Of a DNA stretch of 45,275 nucleotides, positions 30,800 to 39,063 are shown piece after piece. The notes beneath the pieces are model-generated. The model ran no database searches. It was given only the letters and a program-made list of their open reading frames with translations, and was not told the DNA's origin. Source of the DNA: Bacteroidota bacterium. Lineage in GTDB: Bacteria; Bacteroidota; Bacteroidia; Sphingobacteriales; Sphingobacteriaceae. Where the stretch lies: assembly GCA_018266935.1 (NCBI GenBank), contig JAFDZL010000452.1:1-45275 (forward strand), read 5' to 3'. Position numbers and translations under genes: made by a program. How positions within the stretch are numbered: position 1 is the first letter of the stretch; the number at the start of each line of letters is the position of its first letter.

Positions 30800-30932
30800 A
30801 TTTGAAAATTCTACGATTTGAAAATTTGAAGATTTTATATTGCTGTCACCTGACAACTCGCTTATTTCAAGACCCTGTACGACACTTTTCATTTTCAAAT
30901 CTTCAAATTGGCACATCTTCAAATTGGCAAGT
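30800..30932. repeat. Octameric repeat with inverted arm between the two subunit III genes
   Basis: 30800-30839 holds five 8-bp units (ATTTGAAA, ATTCTACG, ATTTGAAA, ATTTGAAG, ATTTTATA). On the other strand, 30893-30932 holds five units of the same word (TTTCAAAT, CTTCAAAT, TGGCACAT, CTTCAAAT, TGGCAAGT as read on the plus strand). The second arm ends inside the stop codon of the upstream subunit III gene. Confidence 0.9.
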
Positions 30933-31519
30933 TAATTCTGGTTCAAAAGTAAAAAAACATATAAATAAATCCACATAATATCGAGAAAATGCCAAAATAT
31001 CGAGGCTATTTCCATTCGATACAGGTTGATAGCCTGTGGCCTGTTGCGATAGCTTATGTACAAGGCGCTCAATAATACCATGATACCTGCCACAATGTGC
31101 AGCAGGTGCACACCGGTGAACACGTAGATAAATGACTGCGAGGCATTGGGATTGACAAAATATATACCCATTTTGTAGGTAAGGATATACCATCCATATA
31201 CCTGCAGTACGAAGAACAGTATGCCTAAAGCTACGGTTAGCCAAAGGAAAAGTCGCTGCCTGTCAAATTCAAGGCGTTTTGCCGAGCGTGACGCCATAAA
31301 CATCGTAAGGCTGCTGAGGACGATCACCGAAGTGCTATAAATAAATATATCCGGCAGTCTGAGATTCAGGGCATGTCCATGTCCGCCTGCGTAAACGATG
31401 AAACCGCTGGTGAGCGCCGCGAATATCATAAATGAGGCGAAAACGAACAGCCACATCACAAACTTTTTAGGCGCCAGGTCCAGCCTGTCTTTTTCCTGGT
31501 GTACTTGTTGAGCCATCAT
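30932..31519 (-). CDS. Cytochrome c oxidase subunit III (shorter paralogue)
   Basis: The roughly 195-residue product has five membrane segments. Family features are FVMWLFVFASFMIFAALTSGF near the start, SFIYVFTGVHLLHIVAGIMV in the middle and IASIFWHFLDIMWIYLYVFL at the end. It is a five-helix subunit III, shorter than its paralogue downstream. A GTG at 31525 and ATGs at 31519 and 31516 are all in frame; an ATG directly after the ctaB stop codon is most likely. It is tightly packed behind ctaB. Two adjacent, unequal subunit III genes are, to my knowledge, common in this phylum. Confidence 0.88.
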   Translation of the reverse strand: MMAQQVHQEKDRLDLAPKKFVMWLFVFASFMIFAALTSGFIVYAGGHGHALNLRLPDIFIYSTSVIVLSSLTMFMASRSAKRLEFDRQRLFLWLTVALGILFFVLQVYGWYILTYKMGIYFVNPNASQSFIYVFTGVHLLHIVAGIMVLLSALYISYRNRPQAINLYRMEIASIFWHFLDIMWIYLYVFLLLNQN

Positions 31520-31521
31520 TA

Positions 31522-32397
31522 TCACTTTCCTATAAAATCAAACAAAAACATTAACTGCACCACCGGCAGGTAGAAGAACGAACCGAACATCAGTTTCCTT
31601 GCCGATGGAATATCGCGTTTGATAAGCAGCATCAAAGCGAGGTACAAAAATACTAAACTGCAAATTAACGACACAGCCCCTACCCAATAACCGCCGTAGC
31701 CGTAAATAGTTGGCAGTAAGCTTACCGGAACTAATATTAATGCCGAAGCAAAGGCAAATATCGCACTGCCGGCGTCGCGCTTACCCGTCGGAAGTAATCG
31801 AAATCCTGCCAATTTATAGTCATCATCCAAAACCCAGGCAATGGCCCAAAAATGCGGGAATTGCCATACGAATTGAATGCCAAATAAAATAACTGCGATC
31901 TCATCTATTTTGCCATGAGCAAAGGCAGCGACGTACCCGATTAAGGGCGGTAACGCGCCCGGTATCGCGCCAACGAAAACCGCGATCGGGGATATACGTT
32001 TCAGCGGCGTGTAGGCAAAAGCATAAAAAAGAACTGAAAATATCGATAAAAGCCCTGTCACCAGGTTAAGGCTTCCCAAAAGAAAAACGCCGCCCAACGA
32101 CATCAATAGTCCCAGTATCAGCGCCTGCCCGGTGGTCATGTGCCCGGCCGGGATAGGACGATCCTTAGTGCGCTTCATCAACTTGTCATAATCCTTCTCA
32201 ATGATCTCGTTGAAACAATTGGCAGCGCCCGTCACCAAAAACCCGCCTATGACCAGGATCACCCAGTTTTTCCAATTGATCACCCCCCCTATCTCTTTAT
32301 TAGCCTTGCAACCAATAAGGAATGATATGGACGCCGAAAACACTACCAGGAACGTCAGCCTGAACTTAATGAGTTTTGAAAAATCTTTCCAGTTCAT
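31522..32397 (-). CDS. ctaB: Protoheme IX farnesyltransferase (heme O synthase)
   Basis: The 291-residue polytopic membrane protein has the UbiA-type signatures of heme O synthases. NCFNEIIEKDYDKLMKRTKDR supplies the Asp-rich first motif and the RT-x-x-RP segment, and the second motif region has ILDDDYKLAGFRLLP. It transfers farnesyl to heme b, giving heme O, which CtaA then oxidises to heme A. Its start overlaps the ctaA stop by four bases, so the two are coupled, and both serve the aa3-type oxidase encoded alongside. Confidence 0.93.
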   Translation of the reverse strand: MNWKDFSKLIKFRLTFLVVFSASISFLIGCKANKEIGGVINWKNWVILVIGGFLVTGAANCFNEIIEKDYDKLMKRTKDRPIPAGHMTTGQALILGLLMSLGGVFLLGSLNLVTGLLSIFSVLFYAFAYTPLKRISPIAVFVGAIPGALPPLIGYVAAFAHGKIDEIAVILFGIQFVWQFPHFWAIAWVLDDDYKLAGFRLLPTGKRDAGSAIFAFASALILVPVSLLPTIYGYGGYWVGAVSLICSLVFLYLALMLLIKRDIPSARKLMFGSFFYLPVVQLMFLFDFIGK

Positions 32398-33452
32398 CGG
32401 CGCACCTCCGCGGTATTGGCCGAACGGTAAAGGTTCAGCAGCAAATAAAATTGCGCGCCGAACATCAGGCTCGCTAAAAGTACGTGCAGCATTTGCGCTA
32501 CGGGCGGCAATGCCAGGTAGGCAAGCACGATACCGGTCACAATTTGCAGCATAATGATCAGGAAGTTGAAGCTCATCATTTGTTGCTGTATAGAATGCCT
32601 GCTAAAGTATTTGCGTATCAGCGCATACAGCATAATATTGGCTAAAAGCACCAATATGGAAAGCTCACGGTGTTCCAGGAATACCTGCCCTGCGCTGTTC
32701 ACCCAGCCGTCGCGGTAGCCGCTCAATCGTACCGACACCGCGTCTATGGTTGCACGCACGCCGGTGCCCATGCTTATTTGTACAATGCTGATGGCGATGC
32801 AGGCAAAAGTCACTACATAAATGATGCCTTTAGTCTGAATTTTCGCTTTACCATAAACCTTCGCCAGGTGATAGGTCAGGATACTTATGGCTAATATGGC
32901 TAACGCCAAAAGCATGTGCACCGTGACGATCCATGATACCAGGTTGCTGGATACCACGATCGACCCGAGCCAGCCCTGGAAACCAACAAGCATTAGATTC
33001 AATACGCTCAATAAAACTATCGTCTTGCTTTTTCTCCACCAGGTTACCGACCATATTGCGCATGCCATCAATAAAAAGCCTGTCGTTACGCCTACTAACC
33101 TGTTTACATATTCCGTCCAGGTTTTAGCAGCATTGAATTCCTCAGGAACCATGATCGATCTGTCCAGGCGCAGACGCATCGCGAGATCGTGAAAACCAAG
33201 CGCATCCAGCGCTTTTGCGAATTTCTGGTTTTTGGCGAGGCGCTGGGCGACATATTTCTGTTTGTAATCTTTGGGGAGCTGGGAAACATTTGTGGGCGGA
33301 ACTACACAGCCAAAGCATTTGGGCCAGTCGGGGCATCCCATGCCCGAACCTGTGCTTCGCACCACACCACCCGCCAGAATCAGCACGAAAAGTACAATAA
33401 TGGTAATGAGGTTGATCTTTCGGAAACGGTTCTGAGCTCTAGTTTTATTCAT
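32394..33452 (-). CDS. ctaA: Heme A synthase (COX15/CtaA family)
   Basis: The 352-residue protein has about eight membrane segments and the COX15-type opening LAGGVVRSTGSGMGCPDWPKC, with a Cys pair (GC, KC) in the first periplasmic loop. Heme-ligand His residues lie in the IVTVHMLLALAIL and LEHREL segments and near the C-terminal MLHVLLASL helix. It oxidises heme O to heme A in the membrane. The gene follows ctaD after an 84-bp gap holding a terminator-like hairpin, and is coupled to ctaB. Confidence 0.92.
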   Translation of the reverse strand: MNKTRAQNRFRKINLITIIVLFVLILAGGVVRSTGSGMGCPDWPKCFGCVVPPTNVSQLPKDYKQKYVAQRLAKNQKFAKALDALGFHDLAMRLRLDRSIMVPEEFNAAKTWTEYVNRLVGVTTGFLLMACAIWSVTWWRKSKTIVLLSVLNLMLVGFQGWLGSIVVSSNLVSWIVTVHMLLALAILAISILTYHLAKVYGKAKIQTKGIIYVVTFACIAISIVQISMGTGVRATIDAVSVRLSGYRDGWVNSAGQVFLEHRELSILVLLANIMLYALIRKYFSRHSIQQQMMSFNFLIIMLQIVTGIVLAYLALPPVAQMLHVLLASLMFGAQFYLLLNLYRSANTAEVRR

Positions 33453-33466
33453 TTATTATAATACCC

Positions 33467-33517
33467 AAAAAAGTTAGGGTATCTGCCATGGAAACAATCC
33501 CGGTACAGATACCCTAA
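33467..33517 (-). terminator. Terminator-like hairpin between ctaD and ctaA
   Basis: A perfect 12-bp inverted repeat, TTAGGGTATCTG (33474-33485) and CAGATACCCTAA (33506-33517), encloses 20 bases. On the minus strand it is followed by a C and six T residues. It lies 20 bases after the ctaD stop and 15 bases before the ctaA start, so it could cut transcript levels of the heme A genes relative to the oxidase subunits. Confidence 0.7.
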
Positions 33518-33536
33518 AATATCAGATCGGCGTTTG

Positions 33537-35429
33537 TTATTTTACCGCTTCGTTAGCTTTGTGTGCTTTCACCCACGCGTTATACTGTTCAAGGCCGGCA
33601 GGATTGTCTTCGAAATCGTGAGGCAAATTCGAACTCATGGTTTCTGAAAGCGGAACTGTCTGCGGAATGAAATCCGCGTCGTGACCAGGCTTGCTGTAGT
33701 CATACGGCCAGCGGTAAACAGTCGGTATTTCGCCGGGCCAGTTGCCGTGCATGTGTTCTATTGGTGCGGTCCATTCCAACGTATTGGCATTCCATGGATT
33801 TTGCGTCGCACGTTTGCCAAACCAGATCGAACTGAAGAAATTGTACAGGAATGCAACCTGCGCCAGGCCGGCTGTGATGGCGGACCATGTGATCAGTATG
33901 TTTACTGACATCCACTTATTAAACGATGGGAACGCGGTCATTTCATAATAACGGCGCGGTACGCCGTCAAGACCCATAAAGTGCATCGGGAAGAATACCA
34001 GGTAGGCACAGATAAACGTGATCCAAAAGTGAAGGTAGCCCAGTTTTTCGTCCATCAAGCGCCCCGCGAATAGTTTGGGGTACCAATGGTAAACTCCCGC
34101 AAGCATACCAAATATAGCCGCCGAACCCATTACCAGGTGGAAGTGCGCAACAACGAAGTACGTATCGTGCAAATTGATATCCAGCGCCGAGTTACCCAGC
34201 CAAATACCGGTTACGCCGCCCGAAATGAAGAAGGATACCATGCCAATAGCGAAAAGCATTGCTGGCGTAAATCGGATATTACCCCGCCATATCGTAGCCA
34301 GCCAGTTGAATGTCTTTACCGCCGAAGGCACCGCGATGATCAGCGTCGTGATCATAAACACACCGCCGAGGAACGGATTCATCCCCGTGACGAACATGTG
34401 GTGACCCCATACGATGAACGACAGCGTGGTGATACCGATAAGTGAATATACCATCGCATGGTAACCGAAGATCGGTTTGCGCGAATTAACAGCAATCACT
34501 TCGGACGCTATACCCATCGCCGGCATGATCACGATATATACTTCGGGGTGACCGAGGAACCAGAACAAGTGCTGGAACAATATCGGGCTGCCACCCGAGA
34601 AAGGCATTACCTTGCCTGCTAACACGATGTCGGAAAGATAGAAACTGGTACCAAAGCTGCGGTCGAAGATCAGCAGCACAACACCTGCAACCAGTACTGG
34701 AAACGATAATATACCCAGTATAGCGGTCAGGAAGAAGGCCCAAACGGTCAAAGGCATTTTCCAAAGGTCCATGCCTTTGGTACGCATGTTCAAAACGGTA
34801 CTAACATAGTTGATGCCGCCCATCAGTGAGGAACCGATAAAGCACACCATACTGATAAGCCACAGTGTCATACCCAGGTCGGAACCTTTCATCGCCTTTG
34901 GCAAAGCTGAAAGCGGCGGATAAATAGTCCATCCCGCCCCCGCAGGGCCTTTCTGGACAAAGAATGACGCAAGCATGATCACGCTGGCCGTTAAGAAGAA
35001 CCAGTATGATAGCATGTTTACGAAAGGCGACGCCATATCGCGCGAACCGCACTGCAATGGAATAAGCAGGTTACTGAATGTACCGCTCAAACCGGCAGTC
35101 AACACGAAGAATACCATGATGGTACCGTGTATGGTAACCAGCGACAGGTAAAATTCAGGGTCAAGACGGCCACCCGGCGCGAAACGGCCCAGCAGGGTCT
35201 CCAGCAGCGGGAAGCTTTTGTCAGGATAAGCGAGTTGAATACGGAAAAGCAGCGATAAGATCATCGCGATAACCGCCATGGTGATCCCCGTAATCAGGAA
35301 TTGCTTGGCGATCATTTTATGATCCTGGCTAAAAACGTATTTGGTTATAAAAGTGTCATGATGATGGTGCTCATGACCGTGATCATGATGTTCTGCCCCG
35401 TGACCGTGAACTGCTAATGTTGATGACAT
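33537..35429 (-). CDS. ctaD: Cytochrome c oxidase subunit I
   Basis: The 630-residue product is a heme-copper oxidase subunit I of type A with about 12 to 14 membrane segments. The active-site motifs are present: FLGHPEVYIVIMP (CuB His and the crosslinked Tyr), WGHHMFVTGM (two CuB His) and HDTYFVVAHFHLVMG (heme His ligands). The N-terminus has an unusual His-rich run between residues 9 and 25 (AEHHDHGHEHHHHD) that might bind copper. It reduces O2 to water and pumps protons. ctaC lies 14 bases upstream and the heme A genes follow. Confidence 0.95.
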   Translation of the reverse strand: MSSTLAVHGHGAEHHDHGHEHHHHDTFITKYVFSQDHKMIAKQFLITGITMAVIAMILSLLFRIQLAYPDKSFPLLETLLGRFAPGGRLDPEFYLSLVTIHGTIMVFFVLTAGLSGTFSNLLIPLQCGSRDMASPFVNMLSYWFFLTASVIMLASFFVQKGPAGAGWTIYPPLSALPKAMKGSDLGMTLWLISMVCFIGSSLMGGINYVSTVLNMRTKGMDLWKMPLTVWAFFLTAILGILSFPVLVAGVVLLIFDRSFGTSFYLSDIVLAGKVMPFSGGSPILFQHLFWFLGHPEVYIVIMPAMGIASEVIAVNSRKPIFGYHAMVYSLIGITTLSFIVWGHHMFVTGMNPFLGGVFMITTLIIAVPSAVKTFNWLATIWRGNIRFTPAMLFAIGMVSFFISGGVTGIWLGNSALDINLHDTYFVVAHFHLVMGSAAIFGMLAGVYHWYPKLFAGRLMDEKLGYLHFWITFICAYLVFFPMHFMGLDGVPRRYYEMTAFPSFNKWMSVNILITWSAITAGLAQVAFLYNFFSSIWFGKRATQNPWNANTLEWTAPIEHMHGNWPGEIPTVYRWPYDYSKPGHDADFIPQTVPLSETMSSNLPHDFEDNPAGLEQYNAWVKAHKANEAVK

Positions 35430-35443
35430 AATCGCTATATTGA

Positions 35444-36637
35444 TTAATTATTTAATGCTATCCTGTTCTGCGCCGCACCTTTTTGCTGACTTGCGCCGGC
35501 TAAGTGCAATTCCTGCTTGATCTGGTCATTCAGGTATGGCTTTTGGTGTGACAGCCACTCCTGGTATTCAGATTCGGTTACTACCATTACTACCTTCTGC
35601 ATATTGTAGTGACCGCCACCGCATATCTTATTGCAATACAGCAAATAGTTGAAGTTAGGGTCATCCAGCCGGTGGCGCATTTCGGCGGTTGTAACGGTTG
35701 GGGTGAACTTGAAAAAGGTGGGTAATCCCGGAACAGCGTTCATCTGCACCCTGAAGTGAGGAAGGTAAACGCTATGGATAACGTCTTGAGCATGTATGTT
35801 GAGCCTGATCGACCTGTTAACCGGCAGCATCAGGGTGTCCGCGCGCAGGTCGTCAAAACTGTTCTTATCCTGAAAGTTTACTCCCAAATTGTTGTTGGCA
35901 GTATAGTACAACTGGTAGTTCACCTCGCCCAGTTTACCATCCTTGCCGGGGTAGCGCAGCAGCCATTCAAACTGGTGGCCGGTGATATCAATATTAATAT
36001 CGCCTTTCTCGTTAGTGGTATTCATTACATCGCGCCAGGTAAAGAAACCAAACACAACCAGGATAGTCAGCACGATAGCCGGGATGATGGTCCATATCTT
36101 CTCTATCATGTTGTTGTGCGGATAATAATAACCTTTACGCTTATCTGAACCGCGGTATTTAAACAGGAATCCGAACAGCAGTATCTGGGTAATTACAAAT
36201 ACAAAGGTGGTAATGACCAAAGTAACCCAGAACATAACATCGATCTTTTCGCCATGTTTGGAAGCCGCATCCGGAAGTATTTGCGTGCCTTGAACCGTGA
36301 ACGACCAATATGTGCCATAAAGGCCGGCTACAAGAAACACCAGGCAGAAAACACCAAGAATATTGTTCCAGTTGATACCTTTTTTTCCCTGCATCTTCAA
36401 TGCCAGGTCGTACACTTTCAATATCTTACCAATTACGGCGATAACCACGCAAGCCAGCAGGAACAGCAGCACATAATATCCTACGCCCATCCACATGTCC
36501 GATTTGCTTTCGGTCGGGGCGCCCGCAGTTGAACCTGAAGCCCCGGTTTGCGCCATCAGCGCATTGGTGCCAAGCAGCATAAACGCGGCAAAAAGCGATA
36601 GTACCTTCTTAGAATTGATGAATTTTCGGAATCCCAT
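35444..36637 (-). CDS. ctaC: Cytochrome c oxidase subunit II
   Basis: The 397-residue product has an N-terminal signal or anchor, two further membrane segments (about 130-240 region) and a periplasmic cupredoxin domain. The CuA site is visible as C335-N-K-I-C339-G-G-G-H343-Y-N-M346, with an upstream His in VIHSVYLPHFRVQ. The position between the two Cys is N-K-I, where many subunits II have A-E-x. It takes electrons from a cytochrome c or directly from ACIII. There is no C-terminal heme c domain. A candidate -7 box lies upstream in the 46-bp gap after actF. Confidence 0.93.
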   Translation of the reverse strand: MGFRKFINSKKVLSLFAAFMLLGTNALMAQTGASGSTAGAPTESKSDMWMGVGYYVLLFLLACVVIAVIGKILKVYDLALKMQGKKGINWNNILGVFCLVFLVAGLYGTYWSFTVQGTQILPDAASKHGEKIDVMFWVTLVITTFVFVITQILLFGFLFKYRGSDKRKGYYYPHNNMIEKIWTIIPAIVLTILVVFGFFTWRDVMNTTNEKGDINIDITGHQFEWLLRYPGKDGKLGEVNYQLYYTANNNLGVNFQDKNSFDDLRADTLMLPVNRSIRLNIHAQDVIHSVYLPHFRVQMNAVPGLPTFFKFTPTVTTAEMRHRLDDPNFNYLLYCNKICGGGHYNMQKVVMVVTESEYQEWLSHQKPYLNDQIKQELHLAGASQQKGAAQNRIALNN

Positions 36638-36669
36638 TGTTATATCTGTTTGGTATCTGTACCAGGTTG

Positions 36670-36677
36670 CAAATTTA
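36670..36677 (-). promoter_or_regulatory. Candidate internal -7 box ahead of ctaC
   Basis: On the minus strand TAAATTTG matches TAnnTTTG, 32 bases upstream of the ctaC ATG in the gap after actF. A -33 TTG is not evident. If used, it would let the oxidase be expressed separately from ACIII. Confidence 0.35.
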
Positions 36678-36683
36678 CAATTA

Positions 36684-37949
36684 TTAAATATGATGGTGAA
36701 GGCTCTCCTGAAGGAAAGGGTGCTTCTTTGGTATCAGCGACTTGAATTTGCTCAACGCCGTCAATACAATGAAAGTGAACAATCCAGCGAAACCGATGAA
36801 TGTTCCCGCTTCGATCCAACTGATCTCTTCATACCAGTGATCTTTCGGCCCTACGGTACCCGGCATGGTCATCTGGAAATAATCCAGCCAGTGACCGAGC
36901 ACGAGGATGATCGCCATAATTTTTACTGTTTGGGTATAACGTTTTGAATCGCGTGACATCAGGATCAGCAGCGGTGCGCCAAAGTTGATCCCGATATTCA
37001 GCCAGAACCACGGCATGAATTGCGGCTCCCAGCGGATATAGAAATAAGCTGCTTCCTCGGGGATGTTGGCATAGTAGGTCAGCAAGAACTGCGCAAACCA
37101 GGTATAGGTCCAGAACACCGAGAAGGCGAACATCAGCAGGCCCATATTGTGCAGGTGATCCTGTGTGATCCACTGCATATAACCTGCCTTGCGCAGGTAG
37201 ATCATGATCAAAGTCATTACCGCGATACCACTTACCCATAAACCGGCCAGATTATACCAGCCGAACATGGTGGAGAACCAGCGTGCCTCAAGCGACATCA
37301 TGGAATCGAATGCGAACAGCGGAACAGTAAAACCAAAGAACACCAGGAATATAGCTGAAGCTATCATGCTCTTATTGTAAAACTTCATGCCGCCCAATTC
37401 GTCTTCGCTGCGTGAATATTTCGACAACATCCAACCGAATATGCTATATATACCTAAAAATCCGATGATCCGCGCCAGGAAGAAGCCGATATTCAGGTAA
37501 CCCGATTTACCGTCGATCACAGCATCATAGATACCGCTGTCCTTCACGTGCAGATCTTTTGTGGCCCAGCGTGCATACAGGTAAGGCTCGACATGATCTT
37601 TGCCATCTACAGTAACCGTATGGGTGGTGAACAAACCGGCTATAACAATAACGACAAATATCAGTGCCCCGATAGGCAGTATCCGTGAGAATGCCTGCGG
37701 CACGCGCAAAATTGAAGCCGACCAGCCTGCTTGTGCCGCATACTGGATGCCGCAAAACATTACGCCGCAAGAACATACACAGGCGAAATAATAACCCATG
37801 ATCAGCAGGTTGGAGAAAGTTTCCTGGCTTTGCTTAGTCAGGAATCCCGCCAAAACCGTAACGACACCAATAACAATAGAGATCAGACTCCAGGTTTTTA
37901 CTTTCCCTGTAAACTGATATTGTTCGTCAAAATTTATCTGAGTCTTCAT
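36684..37949 (-). CDS. actF: ACIII subunit ActF (NrfD-like quinol-binding membrane subunit)
   Basis: The 421-residue protein has about ten membrane segments and is the second, NrfD-like membrane subunit of alternative complex III, related to ActC. Recognisable segments include WSLISIVIGVVTVLAGFLTK, ACVCSCGVMFCGIQYAAQAGW, and WTYTWFAQFLLTYYANIPEEA with YFYIRWEPQFMPWFWLNI. ACIII oxidises menaquinol and passes electrons to cytochrome c or the oxidase. The gene follows actE after eight bases and precedes ctaC, the order found in other Bacteroidota ACIII-oxidase clusters. Confidence 0.9.
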   Translation of the reverse strand: MKTQINFDEQYQFTGKVKTWSLISIVIGVVTVLAGFLTKQSQETFSNLLIMGYYFACVCSCGVMFCGIQYAAQAGWSASILRVPQAFSRILPIGALIFVVIVIAGLFTTHTVTVDGKDHVEPYLYARWATKDLHVKDSGIYDAVIDGKSGYLNIGFFLARIIGFLGIYSIFGWMLSKYSRSEDELGGMKFYNKSMIASAIFLVFFGFTVPLFAFDSMMSLEARWFSTMFGWYNLAGLWVSGIAVMTLIMIYLRKAGYMQWITQDHLHNMGLLMFAFSVFWTYTWFAQFLLTYYANIPEEAAYFYIRWEPQFMPWFWLNIGINFGAPLLILMSRDSKRYTQTVKIMAIILVLGHWLDYFQMTMPGTVGPKDHWYEEISWIEAGTFIGFAGLFTFIVLTALSKFKSLIPKKHPFLQESLHHHI

Positions 37950-37957
37950 TTAAACTA

Positions 37958-38533
37958 TTATTGTTTTTGTAAATGGTGTACATACATGATTACTTTCCAG
38001 CGCTCTTCAGGCTCAAGCTGTGAGGCGTATGAACCCATTGCATTAACACCATAGGTTATAGTATGATATATCTTGCCGTCGGTGAGGTCCTTCATAGCGC
38101 CTCCGCGCGACGATTGCCCTGTCGAATAAGACGGCGGCGGCGGGAATCCGTGTTTTACAACTAATCCGTCGCCTTGTCCGTTCATGCCGTGGCATGGCGA
38201 GCAAAAGCTTTCGAACAACACTTTGCCTTCCGCCAGGTTCTCAGGGGTTTGGGGCAGCGGGCTGGTTACCTCGGCGCCGGCCTTGTTATATCCGTCAAGA
38301 TTGTTCGGGTAATCGAAAGTGGTGAAGCCTACCGGTATAGTACCTGCCGGCGGTTTCTGTGCTGTCAATCCATCTTTAAAGTTAGGATTCGGCTGATCAG
38401 GGTCATACGCAATATGCTCGTACATATTGGGGGCGTATTCCCATCCCGTGCTTCTTTTATCCTTGCACGCGGTGATCACGGTAGTTGCTGTAATTGCTGC
38501 AACGGCAATCCCCAATACTTTTATTTTATTCAT
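37958..38533 (-). CDS. actE: ACIII subunit ActE (monoheme cytochrome c lipoprotein)
   Basis: From ATG 38533 the product has 191 residues. It starts with a lipoprotein signal ending in VITAC and carries one heme c site, CSPCH, in LFESFCSPCHGMNGQGDG. An axial Met is likely in GVNAMGSYASQL. It is the monoheme electron-carrying subunit of ACIII, tethered to the membrane. The gene overlaps the end of actD by eight bases. An ATG at 38542 would add three residues and is less likely, since the lysine then lies further from the start. Confidence 0.9.
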   Translation of the reverse strand: MNKIKVLGIAVAAITATTVITACKDKRSTGWEYAPNMYEHIAYDPDQPNPNFKDGLTAQKPPAGTIPVGFTTFDYPNNLDGYNKAGAEVTSPLPQTPENLAEGKVLFESFCSPCHGMNGQGDGLVVKHGFPPPPSYSTGQSSRGGAMKDLTDGKIYHTITYGVNAMGSYASQLEPEERWKVIMYVHHLQKQ

Positions 38534-39062
38534 AGCTAACATATTTTCTATCGTTATGCTTTACTTCAACCGCACCGGCTTCTTTCAAAATGTTTGTTAT
38601 TTCATCATGCGAAACGTTTCCCTTGGCGTCTATCGCGATCACGAAACGATCGTCGGTTGCGCGCAGGTCCATTACCCTTGGGGCACGGCCGGGGAACAGG
38701 TGATTGGCAAAGAAGAAAGTTATCGTCATGCCGAAGGCAGTGAACAATACCGTCCATTCAAATGTCGCCGGGATAAAGTTCGGCACGGTGAAGGCAGGCT
38801 TACCGCCGATATTCATCGGCCAGTCGTGCACCAGCGTATAGTAAATGATGCTGAATATCGTAGTGCCGCCCAGTATGCCGAACATGAAGGCAGCGTAACC
38901 TAATCGCGAACCTTTAATACCGAGTTTGTCATCGATGCCGTGGATAGGCATCGGGGTGTAAACATCATAAATAGGCACACTATTTTTCTGCAGTGCATCG
39001 ATCCCGTGCATCATCACATCCGGATCATCAAAAAGGCCTAATATAAACTTAGTCTTGCTCAT
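38526..39062 (-). CDS. actD: ACIII subunit ActD (DUF3341 membrane protein)
   Basis: The roughly 178-residue product opens with a soluble part (FILGLFDDPDVMMHGIDALQ) and VYTPMPIHGID, which is the DUF3341 signature. Two membrane helices follow (GYAAFMFGILGGTTIFSIIYY and FEWTVLFTAFGMTITFFFANH), and then a cytoplasmic tail. ActD is an integral structural subunit of ACIII. ATG 39062 lies one base after the actC stop codon; the longer open frame to 39098 runs into actC and is rejected. Confidence 0.9.
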   Translation of the reverse strand: MSKTKFILGLFDDPDVMMHGIDALQKNSVPIYDVYTPMPIHGIDDKLGIKGSRLGYAAFMFGILGGTTIFSIIYYTLVHDWPMNIGGKPAFTVPNFIPATFEWTVLFTAFGMTITFFFANHLFPGRAPRVMDLRATDDRFVIAIDAKGNVSHDEITNILKEAGAVEVKHNDRKYVSYE

Positions 39063-39063
39063 A

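Noticed and set aside
30056..31519. Recent tandem duplication of the oxidase subunit III gene
   Set aside because: The two proteins differ clearly in length and sequence, and paired unequal subunit III genes are, as far as I know, usual in this phylum.
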